Assembly (NCBI RefSeq): GCF_900240975.1 | Contig: NZ_LT968775.1 | Coordinates: 620,001-684,000 of the forward strand | Length of the DNA: 64,000 nt | DNA from: Mycobacterium sp. 4858 | GTDB taxonomy: Bacteria > Actinomycetota > Actinomycetes > Mycobacteriales > Mycobacteriaceae | Direction of reading: 5' to 3' | Shown here: piece by piece, positions 34,983 to 43,845 of the stretch | Layout: each line of letters opens with the position of its first letter | Position numbering within the stretch: position 1 is the stretch's first letter | Made by a program: the position numbers and the translations under genes | Notes under the pieces: model-generated | Databases searched by the model: none | Seen by the model: the letters and a program-made list of their open reading frames with translations, nothing else | What the model was told of the DNA's origin: nothing

Positions 34983-35414
34983 ATGAGCACATCCGAGCAA
35001 GCGCAGACCCGTACCCGTATGTTCGCCCGCGTGCTGGGCCCGTACCTGACGATCGTGCCGATCACGGTCGCCGTGCGCGGCTCGTACATGCAGACGCTGT
35101 TCACCGAGTTCAAGGCGAATCCCATGTGGCCGTGGCTCTATGGGGCGATTCTGTTGATGGGTGGCATTTTCATCATTGCGTTTCACCAGTATTGGCGCGG
35201 CCTCGCGGCGGTCATCGTGTCCGCCGTGGGCTGGTTCTTCGCGATCCGCGGGGTGCTGCTGTTGACGTTGCCCCGAGCTTACGACGCGGCCGGAGACGCG
35301 ATATACAGCTCAGGCATGTCCGCGGCGATATGGGTGTTGTTCGGTTGCCTGGCGTCCGCGGGGCTGTACCTGACATATGTCGGCTGGAAGCCGGAGCGCT
35401 CCGCGGATAATTAA
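34983..35414 (+). CDS. Small integral membrane protein, 143 aa
   Basis: Four hydrophobic segments are seen (FARVLGPYLTIVPITVAVRG, WPWLYGAILLMGGIFIIAFH, AVIVSAVGWFFAIRGVLLLT, AAIWVLFGCLASAGLYLTYV) with short loops. ATG 34983 lies 13 bases after GAAGGACG. No family name is recalled with confidence; it resembles DUF-type four-helix actinobacterial proteins. Downstream (35415-35592) is noncoding, with a short GGGGCC/GGCCC hairpin near 35490. Confidence 0.7.
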   Translation: MSTSEQAQTRTRMFARVLGPYLTIVPITVAVRGSYMQTLFTEFKANPMWPWLYGAILLMGGIFIIAFHQYWRGLAAVIVSAVGWFFAIRGVLLLTLPRAYDAAGDAIYSSGMSAAIWVLFGCLASAGLYLTYVGWKPERSADN

Positions 35415-35592
35415 GCTCGCGACCATTTCCATTTCCACGTAAGCCGCGAATTCCGGCCCATTTGGATGGCGTACGTCCCCGAACTAATGGGGCCAAACGG
35501 CCCTAGTGAAACGGCATTGCGGGAGCCACGGTTGATGTTTCGGAGTCGATTGGCGGCAAATGCTCTCGCAGCTCAAACGAGGAGGAATACCA

Positions 35593-36069
35593 GTGAAGAT
35601 CCCCACGATGATCATGACGGTCGCGGCCGTCGTAATGACCGCCATCGGTGTGAGCAGCGCACCCATCGCATCGGCCACCTACCCCGTCGTCGGCAAACTC
35701 GGTAGCGAACTGACGATGACCGACAGCGTCGGCCAGGTTGTCCTTGCGTGGACGGTCAGCAACCTGCAGCCCAGCAGCGACGTAACTCCGGGCTACACGC
35801 CGACGGGCAAGCTATGGGAAGCGACGGCTACCGTCAGGTCGATTCGCGGCACTGTCACTCCAGCGATTTCGCAATTTAACGCCGTCGCCCCGAATGCGGC
35901 CGCCTATCGGGTTCTATGGTGGGTCGCGAGCCCGACGAACATCAGCGGGGCAACCATTCCTGACGGTGCGCAAGCGACCGGCAAAATCCACTTCGACGTC
36001 ACGGGCTCGGCGCCGACCACGGTGACGATGAACAACGGGATGGAAGACCTGCTCATCTGGGGCCCGTAA
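35593..36069 (+). CDS. mpt63: MPT63-family secreted immunogenic protein
   Basis: A 158-residue secreted protein. A Sec signal peptide (residues ~1-29, ending SAPIASA) precedes the beta-sandwich domain YPVVGKLGSELTMTDSVGQV, LWEATATVRSIRGTVTPAIS, ISGATIPDGAQATGKIHFDV and MNNGMEDLLIWGP. It closely matches remembered MPT63 (Rv1926c). GTG 35593 is preceded by GGAGGAATACCA, an excellent SD. Only 3 bases separate its stop from the convergent glycosyltransferase stop. Confidence 0.93.
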   Translation: MKIPTMIMTVAAVVMTAIGVSSAPIASATYPVVGKLGSELTMTDSVGQVVLAWTVSNLQPSSDVTPGYTPTGKLWEATATVRSIRGTVTPAISQFNAVAPNAAAYRVLWWVASPTNISGATIPDGAQATGKIHFDVTGSAPTTVTMNNGMEDLLIWGP

Positions 36070-36072
36070 GGG

Positions 36073-37218
36073 TTATGCGGTGTGTTCGGAATCGCCACGC
36101 TGATCGGGCAGCGCCGGCGCCCCCAACGACGCCAGCATGCCCGTCGCCGCCCGGTGCCACGTGAAGTCCTCGGCGCGGCGGCGCGCCGACACACGGCGGT
36201 GGTGCTCGGGACGGCTGGTGACCGCACCGACCGCCCGCGCGATCGCGGCCGGGTGATTGTCCGCCGAAGCGCCGCTGTCCGGGGTGATGATCTCGGTCAA
36301 CGCCGAGGTCCGCGAGACGACCGCCGGTGTGCCGCAGGCCAGCGACTCCAGCGCGGCCAGCCCGAACGTCTCGTGCGGCCCGGGCGCCAGTGTCACGTCG
36401 GCCGAGGCCAGCAGCCCGGCCACCGTGTGGCGATCGGAGACGAAACCGGTGAAGTCCACCGGCAGCCGGGCGGCCTGCCGCTCGAGCCGGGCCCGCAGCG
36501 GACCCTCGCCCACGACAACGAGCCGGGCGTCGACCCCGGCGTGGCACAGCTCGCCGATCGCGTCGATGCTGCGGTCGACGCGCTTTTCCACCGACAGCCG
36601 GCCGCAATGGACCAGCAGCAGCTGGCCCGGCGCGGCCCAGCGCCGCCGTACCAGGTACGAGTGCCGGCGCGGGTGGAAGGTCTGCAGGTCCACGCCCAGC
36701 GGGACGGTCACGGTGTTCGTCGCGCCGATGCGGTCGAATTCCTCACGCGCAAAACCGGTGGTGCACACCACGGTGTCGTAGTCGGCGGCGGTGCGCGCGT
36801 TGGCCAGGTCGGCGAACTTGACCGCGGCACGGCGCGGAAGTATCTGCCCCACAAGGCGATCCAGCCGCTCGTGAGAGATCATGACGGTCGTGGCGCCGTG
36901 GTTGCGGCCCCACCGGCCCAGGGATCGCAGCGTGAGCCGGTCGGATACCTCCAGGGCGTCGGGCCGTAACGCCTCCAGCAGCGATTTGACTGGGCCGGGC
37001 AGGACCGCGCGGTAGCCGCCGGTGAGCGGAATCAGCCGCGCCGGCAGGGTGATTCGCACGACGCCGGTGCGCAGCTGGCTGCGCTCGGCGCGCTGGCCGG
37101 GAACGATCAAGAACACCTCGTGCCCGCTGGCGCAGTATTCGGCGCCCAGTCGGTCCACCGCGGTGCGAAGGCCGCCGGAGCGAGGGCCATAGAAATTGGC
37201 GACCTGTACTACGCGCAT
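36073..37218 (-). CDS. mgtA: GT4-family alpha-mannosyltransferase, MgtA-like
   Basis: A 381-residue GT-B glycosyltransferase. MRVVQVANFYGPRSGGLRTA at the N-terminus, LVHCGRLSVEKRVDRSIDAI, VVVGEGPLRARLERQA, and the donor-site GPHETFGLAALESLACGTPA (E-x7-E motif) are all present. It matches the mycobacterial GDP-mannose-dependent enzyme once called PimB and now MgtA (Rv0557), which mannosylates glucuronosyl-diacylglycerol. It is not next to menD here, so the symbol rests on sequence memory. ATG 37218. Confidence 0.82.
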   Translation of the reverse strand: MRVVQVANFYGPRSGGLRTAVDRLGAEYCASGHEVFLIVPGQRAERSQLRTGVVRITLPARLIPLTGGYRAVLPGPVKSLLEALRPDALEVSDRLTLRSLGRWGRNHGATTVMISHERLDRLVGQILPRRAAVKFADLANARTAADYDTVVCTTGFAREEFDRIGATNTVTVPLGVDLQTFHPRRHSYLVRRRWAAPGQLLLVHCGRLSVEKRVDRSIDAIGELCHAGVDARLVVVGEGPLRARLERQAARLPVDFTGFVSDRHTVAGLLASADVTLAPGPHETFGLAALESLACGTPAVVSRTSALTEIITPDSGASADNHPAAIARAVGAVTSRPEHHRRVSARRRAEDFTWHRAATGMLASLGAPALPDQRGDSEHTA

Positions 37219-37303
37219 AACGTGAGGACACGCGGTGCGCGTGTGCGTTCAACAATGTGGACTTGACGCTGGCCTGAACAGTCCATGAATTCCGCCGAAC
37301 GGG

Positions 37304-38110
37304 CTACGCCCGGTCGCCCTTCGGACCTTCGGCCTGGTCGATTTGCTCGGCGATGTCGGCGCCGGACAGCCGAGCGTCGAGGAAGTCGCCGGAGGTGGGC
37401 AGGCTCAGATGCAATTGCGAGGCCCCACTGATCGCGACCTTTCCACGCTCGAGGGTGAAATCGAGGATGTGCCCGCCGCCGGTGCGGTCAGCGTTGAGGA
37501 AGTGCAGGTGATACCCGGCGACCGAGATGCCCTGCTCGAAGTCGGGGGTGCGGAACCCAACCACCGTGCCCGAGACGTCGGTGAAGACGGTCTCGGCCTG
37601 TTCCTCGGTGGCCTGGGTCAGCGGGGGATAGGGCGGCTTCTGCGCCATCACGGTGCGGGTGTGCAGCTCGGCGAAATGCCCGGTGATCCGAACGGCGTAA
37701 ATGAGGTTGGCGCTGGTGATTTGGCGGTCGATCGCGGCGGTCAGCTCCGTGCGGGGAGTACGGCTGCGGATCGCGATCTGAAAGTCGTTGTGGAATCGGG
37801 TGACCGCCGCGAAGGGGCTGCGGTCGGTCGGGGCGGCCCGGCTGGCGGAGCCGTCCGCGCGCAACCGGTAGCAGACGCCGTCGAGAATGACCATCTCGCC
37901 GTCCAGGTGATTGAAGGTGCCCAGCCCGAAGTCACCGTGGCGCAGGATCTCGGCCACGGTGACGTCGCCGTCGTAGACGCCCTCCAGCAGGGCGCCGATC
38001 GTCGAGAACTGGTACACCTCGGCGTCGTTCGCGCGTTGATGGGTCAGCAGCGTTGTCGCCCAATGGCGGAAGCGTTCGTAGGCGCCGGTAGGGGTGTCCA
38101 TGGTCCTCAT
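37304..38110 (-). CDS. alsD: Acetolactate decarboxylase
   Basis: About 268 residues of the BudA/AlsD family, converting 2-acetolactate to acetoin and CO2. The metal-ligand region AGYHLHFLNADRTGGGHILD holds the His residues; FSTIGALLEGVYDGDVTVAE, GDFGLGTFNHLDGEMVILDG and FHNDFQIAIRS are family features. ATG 38110 overlaps the acetolactate synthase stop (ATGA); ATG 38101 is an alternative. The C-terminus is charged. Direct coupling to the synthase defines an acetoin pathway. Confidence 0.9.
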   Translation of the reverse strand: MRTMDTPTGAYERFRHWATTLLTHQRANDAEVYQFSTIGALLEGVYDGDVTVAEILRHGDFGLGTFNHLDGEMVILDGVCYRLRADGSASRAAPTDRSPFAAVTRFHNDFQIAIRSRTPRTELTAAIDRQITSANLIYAVRITGHFAELHTRTVMAQKPPYPPLTQATEEQAETVFTDVSGTVVGFRTPDFEQGISVAGYHLHFLNADRTGGGHILDFTLERGKVAISGASQLHLSLPTSGDFLDARLSGADIAEQIDQAEGPKGDRA

Positions 38111-39789
38111 TCGAAGGGGTCGTCGTGCAGGTGTGCGGCGAGGTCGGTATTGCGGCTGTAGTCCACGGGGACGTCGATCAGGGAAGGGCCGTCCTCGGCC
38201 AGCGCCTGGCGCAGGGTGGCGGTGAATTCGTCCAGCGTGTTCACCCGGTAACCGCGGGCGCCGAAGGCCGCGGCGTAGGAGACCAGGTCGTAGTCGCTGA
38301 GCTCCACACCGGATTTGCGGTCGTACTTGAGCATCTCCTGGAAGCCGACCATGTCATAGCTGTTGTCCCGGAACACGATGTGGGTGAACGTCAGCCCCAG
38401 ATGGGTTGCGGTCGCGAGTTCCTGGGCGGAGAACAGGAATCCGCCGTCGCCGGAGACGGACACCACCTGCGTTCCGGGCCGCACCAGACAGGCCGCCATG
38501 GCCCAGGGCAGCGCCACACCCAGGGTCTGTTGTCCGTTGGAGAACAACAGCCGCCGCGGCTCGTACACCCGAAAGTGGCGGGCCATGTAGATGTAGACCG
38601 AGCCCACGTCGCAGGTGATGGTGGCGGTGTCGTCGAGTTCGTCGCGCAGCCGCAGCAGCACGGCGACGGGGTTGAGGCCCGGGCCTTCGGGCATGGCACC
38701 CCCGGCCGCTATGTCGATGTCGGTCAATGCTTTTCGCTGGTTGGCGATCTCGTGCTGATAGTCGTCGGTGAGCGTCAGGCCGGCCAGCTGGTCGGTCAAC
38801 GAGGTGAGGGTGGCGGCGATGTTGCCGAGCAGTTCGACGGTGGGTTGATAGTGGTTGTCGATGTCGGTCGGCACCGAGTCGACGTGCACGACGGTGCGGT
38901 CGACGTCGGTGTTCCACAGCACCGGGTCATACTCGACGGAGTCGTAGCCGACGGCGACCAGGACGTCGGCGTGGGTGAGGACGACATCGCCGGGCTGATT
39001 GCGGAACAGTCCCACCCGGCCCAGGAAGTTGTCCTCCAGCGCGCGGGAGATCACCCCCGCGGCCTGGAAGGTTTCGACGACGGGCAACCCCGTCGTGGCG
39101 ACCAGGGCGCGCAGCGCCAGGCAGCTGTCGGGGTCGGCGCCGCGCATACCGACCAATAACGCCGGCCGCCGCGCGGCGCGGATCAGCTCGCCCGCCTGCG
39201 CGACGGACGCTGCCGGGGCGGCCGCCAACGGCGGAATAGGTTGCCGCCCATGGATGCTCGCCGCGGTGGGGGCGGCCAGGACGTCGGCGGGCAGTACGAC
39301 GGCGGCGGCCCCGCGCGGTTCGCTGAGCGCGGCGCGAAACGCGCCGACGGTGGCCTCGGCCGCGTTGCCCGGGTCGTTGACCTCGCCGGTGAATTTGGTG
39401 ACCGTCCTGAGCATCGCGGCGGCGTCCATGGACTGGTGCGTGCGTTTGAGCCGGTCCTCCCGGCGCACCGCGCCGCACAGCGCCACCACCGGATCCTGTT
39501 CGGTGTTGGCAGTCAACAATCCGGTGGCCAGGTTGGTGGTGCCGGGGCCCGATGTCACCAGCACCACGCCGGGGATGCCGGTGAGACGGCCGATGGCCCC
39601 GGCCATGAAGGCGGCGTTCTGTTCGTGGCGGCACACCACCAATTGCGGGCCGGAGTCCAGTAGGGCGTCGTAGACGGCGTCGATCTTCGCGCCCGGCACA
39701 CCGAAGACGTACTGCACGCCCTGCGCCGACAAGACGTCGACGATCTTCTGCGCGCTGCGCACGGGATCACCGGGGTTCGTGGGGGCCAT
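38107..39789 (-). CDS. alsS: Catabolic acetolactate synthase
   Basis: A 560-residue ThDP enzyme. Catalytic Glu56 lies in VVCRHEQNAAFMAGA. LVTSGPGTTNLATGLLTA, the central DHS domain (PALLVGMRGADPDSCLAL) and the ThDP motif SGDGGFLFSAQELATATHLG ending in DNSYDMV follow. The absence of a regulatory-subunit gene and its pairing with a decarboxylase favour the catabolic AlsS/BudB type over IlvB. Condenses two pyruvates to acetolactate. ATG 39789. Confidence 0.9.
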   Translation of the reverse strand: MAPTNPGDPVRSAQKIVDVLSAQGVQYVFGVPGAKIDAVYDALLDSGPQLVVCRHEQNAAFMAGAIGRLTGIPGVVLVTSGPGTTNLATGLLTANTEQDPVVALCGAVRREDRLKRTHQSMDAAAMLRTVTKFTGEVNDPGNAAEATVGAFRAALSEPRGAAAVVLPADVLAAPTAASIHGRQPIPPLAAAPAASVAQAGELIRAARRPALLVGMRGADPDSCLALRALVATTGLPVVETFQAAGVISRALEDNFLGRVGLFRNQPGDVVLTHADVLVAVGYDSVEYDPVLWNTDVDRTVVHVDSVPTDIDNHYQPTVELLGNIAATLTSLTDQLAGLTLTDDYQHEIANQRKALTDIDIAAGGAMPEGPGLNPVAVLLRLRDELDDTATITCDVGSVYIYMARHFRVYEPRRLLFSNGQQTLGVALPWAMAACLVRPGTQVVSVSGDGGFLFSAQELATATHLGLTFTHIVFRDNSYDMVGFQEMLKYDRKSGVELSDYDLVSYAAAFGARGYRVNTLDEFTATLRQALAEDGPSLIDVPVDYSRNTDLAAHLHDDPFE

Positions 39790-39828
39790 GCACCCAGCCA
39801 AGCACGGGTCGTGGTCTGTTGGCGATTC

Positions 39829-39905
39829 GAGTGTGCGCTCAGGGCCTTGAGTGTGCGCCCAGGGCGGCGACACGCCGAGCGGCGCCGCCCTAGGCGCACA
39901 CTCAA
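39829..39905. repeat. Long inverted repeat with an extra direct-repeat arm
   Basis: Arms 39847-39869 and 39883-39905 pair in 22 of 23 positions (TTGAGTGTGCGCC...; loop of 13). A third partial copy, GAGTGTGCGCTCAGGGC at 39829-39845, precedes it directly. It lies between the monooxygenase stop (39922) and alsS, both on the minus strand, so it could terminate the former. Confidence 0.7.
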
Positions 39906-39921
39906 CGGCGAATCCTTTCGC

Positions 39922-41445
39922 CTACCCGCTGGAATCCGGCCCGAACCAGCGCCGCAGCGCCGCGTGTAGGCGGGGATCGTCGGCCGCCCCGAATTCGCTC
40001 GCAGCCCAGGCGACGTATCCGTCGGGCCGGATCAGCAGTGCCGCCGCGGGCGGGTCGTGGAGCGTCGCGGTCACGATGTCCACCCGATCGGCCCAGCCGG
40101 ACGCCGCGGCCCCGATGCTGCCGTCGAAATCGAGCAGCACCGGGCGTGCGCTGTGCAGCAGTTCGGTGACCCGTCGGCCATCGGTGAGCGTCAGCTCGGG
40201 CACGGGCCAACCCGATAGGGGGTGGTCGTCACCCACGTCGTACCGCACGTCGGTGCCGGCCAGCAACGCGGCCATGTGTTTGGCGACGTCGGGAAAGGTG
40301 AACAGTTCACCCATCAGGGTGCGCAGCGCGGCGACTTCGGCGCCCGGGAACATCAGGGCGGTCTGGGCCTGCGAGTGCATCATCACGCGTTCGCCGACGG
40401 GATGCCGTTCGGATTCATAGGTGTCGAGCAGTCCGGCCGGCGCGCGCCCGTCGAGGTGGGCGGCGAGCTTCCAGCCCAGGTTCATGGCGTCTTGCAGGCC
40501 CAGGTTCAGGCCGGGGCCGCCCATGGCGCTGTGGACATGTGCGGCGTCGCCGAGCAATAGGACCCGGCCGGCGCGGTAGCGCTCGGCGTGGCGGGTATTT
40601 TGACCGTTTATCCGCCGAAGAGCATGTGGCCCCGCACCTTTCGGCTCTTCGAAGGGAACGTCGACGCCGAGGACACGTCGGGCGCTTGCCAGCACTTCGG
40701 CCACGCTCATCGGTGTGTCCTCGACCGGCGGCCCGAATTCCAATGTGCCGAACAAGGACCGACCGGGTTCGAACTCGGCGTAGATCACCCCGCCACGGTC
40801 CAAGCGCGTGTGGCCCAAGGGGAGCCGGCCGAACCCGGGAATGTCCAGGCTGCCGTCGGCGCGCTTGAGGTCATCGGGGACGTGCACGTGGGCGAGGCGG
40901 CCCACCACGTCCAGCGTGGTACCGGGGAAGTCGATCCCCACCGTCTTGCGCACCAGGCTGCGTCCGCCATCGGCGCCCACCAGATACCCGGCGGCGATGC
41001 GATAGTCGCGTTCGGGGGACGACACCCGCAGCGCAACGGCGTGTGCATCCTGCTGCAAATCCGTCAGTTGGTGTCCCCAGCGCAGGTCCACTCCGAGATC
41101 GCGGGCCCGCTTCTCCAGCGACCGCACCAGCCGAGGCTGGGGCATGACCATCGCGTACATCGGATTGTCTTCCAGGCCGGCGAAGTTCAGCATCATGGCG
41201 GCGAACATCCAGCCGTACGTGGGCTTCGGCGGATCGGCGTCCCCGGTCAGCTCCCGGTACATGCCGCGCATGTCGAGCGTCCGGACGACCTGCCCCACAA
41301 GACCGTTCGCCTTCGGCTCGTCGCTGGGTCCAGGCAGGCCGTCGAGCACGACGGGGCGGATGCCGGCCAGCGCGAGCTCGCACGCGAGCATGAGTCCGTT
41401 GGGGCCGGCACCGGAGATGACGATGTCGGCGTATTCGTCAGTCAT
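39922..41445 (-). CDS. FAD-dependent aromatic monooxygenase (PheA/TfdB type)
   Basis: A 507-residue class A flavoprotein hydroxylase. FAD motifs are IVISGAGPNGLMLACELA (GxGxxG), the DG motif YLVGADGGRSLVRKTV, and GRVLLLGDAAHVHSAMGGPG. The C-terminal ~100 residues form a thioredoxin-like domain without active Cys. It would hydroxylate an aromatic ring or antibiotic using NAD(P)H and O2. Its ATG (41445) overlaps the TetR stop by 8 bases, so it is co-expressed with, and probably controlled by, that TetR. Confidence 0.9.
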   Translation of the reverse strand: MTDEYADIVISGAGPNGLMLACELALAGIRPVVLDGLPGPSDEPKANGLVGQVVRTLDMRGMYRELTGDADPPKPTYGWMFAAMMLNFAGLEDNPMYAMVMPQPRLVRSLEKRARDLGVDLRWGHQLTDLQQDAHAVALRVSSPERDYRIAAGYLVGADGGRSLVRKTVGIDFPGTTLDVVGRLAHVHVPDDLKRADGSLDIPGFGRLPLGHTRLDRGGVIYAEFEPGRSLFGTLEFGPPVEDTPMSVAEVLASARRVLGVDVPFEEPKGAGPHALRRINGQNTRHAERYRAGRVLLLGDAAHVHSAMGGPGLNLGLQDAMNLGWKLAAHLDGRAPAGLLDTYESERHPVGERVMMHSQAQTALMFPGAEVAALRTLMGELFTFPDVAKHMAALLAGTDVRYDVGDDHPLSGWPVPELTLTDGRRVTELLHSARPVLLDFDGSIGAAASGWADRVDIVTATLHDPPAAALLIRPDGYVAWAASEFGAADDPRLHAALRRWFGPDSSG

Positions 41446-42085
41446 GGGACCTCTTCTTGTGCTTGGCGGGTTCGGGCAGGCCGGCGCTGACGGCAGCGAA
41501 GCCGGAACGAATCAGGTCGGTGATCGGGACCGGTGGGTCGGCCCGGACGTAGGCCTCCGCCGCGGCGTCGCCGACGGCGCGCACGATCGCCACCACCAGC
41601 CGGGGATACAGGTCGTGCTCGGGATCGGTGCCGGTGCGCTCGGCGATCACGGTGAGCCATTCATCGAAGAGGTTCTGCGGCAACGCGTTACGCACCTGCG
41701 GGTTCATCAGCATCTTGCGTACCTCGACGAGTTCCTGGCGGCTGGGCACCTGGTTTTCCTCCCCGTACACCTCGCCGAAGTCGGCTTCCAGCGGCTCGAG
41801 CACGGCGTTCGTGATCGCCGTCCACAGCGGTTCGTCGGGCGGGCGTTGCCGCAACGCGGCAATGCCGCGGCGCATCCGCTCGGTCTGTCGGTAGGCGAGC
41901 GCCTCGTACTTTCCGCCGAAGTAGTTGTTGAAGGTGCGCAACGAAACGCCGGCCAGGCCGGCGATGTCCTCGCGCGTCACGTTGTCCAGTCCGCGTTCGA
42001 AGGCCAGGTTGAGCGCGGCGTCGCTGAGCGCACGCCGGGTGTCGGCCTTCTTGCGCTCGCGCAACCCGCGCGGTGGTTCGGTCAT
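41438..42085 (-). CDS. TetR/AcrR-family transcriptional regulator
   Basis: A 215-residue regulator. The HTH reads ADTRRALSDAALNLAFERGL, DNVTREDIAGLAGVSLRTFN and NYFGGKYEALAYRQ. An acyl-CoA-type helical C-domain follows, with a Lys-rich tail. ATG 42085 is used because homology starts at MTEPPRGLRERKKADTRR; the frame opens earlier. Its gene leads an overlapping unit with the monooxygenase, and palindromes lie in the divergent spacer to the VOC gene. Confidence 0.9.
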   Translation of the reverse strand: MTEPPRGLRERKKADTRRALSDAALNLAFERGLDNVTREDIAGLAGVSLRTFNNYFGGKYEALAYRQTERMRRGIAALRQRPPDEPLWTAITNAVLEPLEADFGEVYGEENQVPSRQELVEVRKMLMNPQVRNALPQNLFDEWLTVIAERTGTDPEHDLYPRLVVAIVRAVGDAAAEAYVRADPPVPITDLIRSGFAAVSAGLPEPAKHKKRSHD

Positions 42086-42098
42086 GACGACCACCGTA

Positions 42099-42142
42099 TG
42101 CAAAAGTTGCACGTCAGGCAATATTGCACGGCGAGCAATATT
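42099..42142. promoter_or_regulatory. TGCAA/ATTGC palindrome cluster, probable TetR operators
   Basis: TGCAA-AAG-TTGCA (42099-42111) is followed by AATATTGC-ACGGCGA-GCAATATT (42120-42142); GCAATATTGC inside is itself a palindrome. They lie 14-57 bases upstream of the TetR ATG in the divergent promoter region. Confidence 0.55.
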
Positions 42143-42224
42143 AGGGGTCCGCGCCTAGCCTGGGGTGTGGGCAGCGGATGCCACGATCGGTGGGTCAACC
42201 GAATTCGCGCTGGAGGGCGAAGCC

Positions 42225-42638
42225 ATGGATGTGCAATTCATCACGAGCGTTGCAGTAATCACCCCTGAGCCGGCGGTCAGCCGACGGCTCTACGTGGACA
42301 CGCTTGGCCTGCCCCTGACCGCGGAGGCCGACGGCTATCTCCACAGTGAAGCCATCGACGGCTGCAAGTCCTTCGGCGTCTGGCCACTGGCTCAGGCCGC
42401 GCAAGCCTGCTTTGGCGTGCCTGACTGGCCGGTTGAGCGGCCGGTGCCGCAGGCCAGCGTCGAGTTCGAGGTCGCGGACGCCGACGCCGTCCGCGCCGCC
42501 GCGAACGAGTTGACGCAGAAGGGATTCACGCTGCTGCACGACGCACGCACCGAGCCGTGGGGACAGACTGTCGCTCGACTGCAGTCCGTCGAAGGCACGA
42601 TCATCGGCGTCTCTTACGCGCCCTCGATGCATTCGTAA
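42225..42638 (+). CDS. VOC-family protein (glyoxalase-like)
   Basis: A 137-residue protein. ITSVAVITPEPAVSRRLYVD, LGLPLTAEADGYLHSEAIDG, ASVEFEVADADAVRAAANEL and EPWGQTVARLQSVEGTIIGV give a single VOC module with a possible metal-binding Glu. ATG 42225 follows GGAGGGCGAAGCC. It is divergent from the TetR-monooxygenase unit across the palindromes, so it may respond to the same ligand. Confidence 0.8.
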   Translation: MDVQFITSVAVITPEPAVSRRLYVDTLGLPLTAEADGYLHSEAIDGCKSFGVWPLAQAAQACFGVPDWPVERPVPQASVEFEVADADAVRAAANELTQKGFTLLHDARTEPWGQTVARLQSVEGTIIGVSYAPSMHS

Positions 42639-42652
42639 GGTGAGCGCGCCTG

Positions 42653-43813
42653 CTACCGCTTGCCCCAGTCCCAGGGCGGCGTCGTCAGCAGGTTCTGACC
42701 GGCGACGCGTGTCTCGCCCCACTCCTTGTAGAGCTCGATCTCGACCGTGTCGTCGCCGGTGGCTTCCAGCAGTGATCGTGAATGGGTGACCACCAGGACC
42801 TGGGTCCGGGCCGCGGCGGCGCGGATCAGCCCGGCGAGTGGATGCACCAACTCCGGGTGCAGCGACGTCTCGGGCTCGTTGAGCACCATCAGCGAGGGCG
42901 CCTGCGGGCTGAGCAGAGCGGCCGCCCACAGCAGGAATCGCAGTGTGCCGTCGGATAATTCGGCCGAGCGCAGTGGCCGCAGCATGCCGCGCTGCCGGAG
43001 CTGCAAGTCGAACAGCCCGTCGTGCACGGCGACCGACACCGTGGCGCCGTCGAAGGCCTCGGCGACGGCTTCGCCGAGGCCGTCGATGCCGGCCTCGATG
43101 ATCGTCTGGATGGCGGCGGCCAGGTCGCTGCCGTCGTCGGCGAGCACCGGGGTGCGCGTCCCGACCTGCGGGTGCCGCGCGGGCGCGTCCGCGTCCACCC
43201 GGAAGCCGTCGTAGAACCGCCACCCGCGCAGCCGCTCCCGCACGGCGGCCAACTCGGGAAGCGCGTGCGGGTGGGCGTACTCGGCCAGCACGCTGCGGTA
43301 CAACGGCAGGGACCGGGACAGCTCGTCGAATCCGCGGCCGGTGTCGGCGCTGGCCTCGACGAAACTCGCGGCGCGGCGCACCAGCGTCGTGCCGGTGCGC
43401 AGCACCGGGCCACCGAACACCGCCTCGCGTTTGATCTCGGGATCGCGGGCGAAAAACGAATCCGCTCGCCCCGCGGACACCGGGATGCCCAGGTCGACGA
43501 GGTAGCCGAAATCGTCTGCGGCAAAACCCAACTCGAGGGATACGGGACGGGTGCGCACCGTGCCCTGGGCTTTGCCCGTCCCGCGTGCGCCCTTCAGCTC
43601 CTCGGGTCCGGCCCACAGCGCGGACTGCAGACCGCCCTCGCGGGCCAGCGACGCGATCACCTCGCCGCGTCCGCAATCGGCCAGCAGCCGCAGCGCGCGG
43701 TACAGCGACGACTTCCCGGCGCCGTTGGCGCCGGTGACCACCGAGAGCCGGCCCAGCGGAAGGATCACCTCACGCAGCGACCGGTAACCGCGGATCGCCA
43801 CCGTGTGCAACAT
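42653..43813 (-). CDS. AAA/RecF-like ATPase (OLD/SMC-type, no nuclease domain)
   Basis: A 386-residue ABC-type ATPase. Walker A is VVTGANGAGKSSLYRALRLL; the signature-like SAELSDGTLRFLLWAAALLS; Walker B is LMVLNEPETSLHPELVHPL with the catalytic Glu; the H-loop is VLVVTHSRSLLEA. No TOPRIM or coiled coil follows. Similar stand-alone ATPases occur in many actinobacteria; a DNA-related role is inferred from family only. ATG 43813. Confidence 0.85.
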   Translation of the reverse strand: MLHTVAIRGYRSLREVILPLGRLSVVTGANGAGKSSLYRALRLLADCGRGEVIASLAREGGLQSALWAGPEELKGARGTGKAQGTVRTRPVSLELGFAADDFGYLVDLGIPVSAGRADSFFARDPEIKREAVFGGPVLRTGTTLVRRAASFVEASADTGRGFDELSRSLPLYRSVLAEYAHPHALPELAAVRERLRGWRFYDGFRVDADAPARHPQVGTRTPVLADDGSDLAAAIQTIIEAGIDGLGEAVAEAFDGATVSVAVHDGLFDLQLRQRGMLRPLRSAELSDGTLRFLLWAAALLSPQAPSLMVLNEPETSLHPELVHPLAGLIRAAAARTQVLVVTHSRSLLEATGDDTVEIELYKEWGETRVAGQNLLTTPPWDWGKR

Positions 43814-43845
43814 GGAGCCGACTGTACGGTCGGGGACCGACGCGC

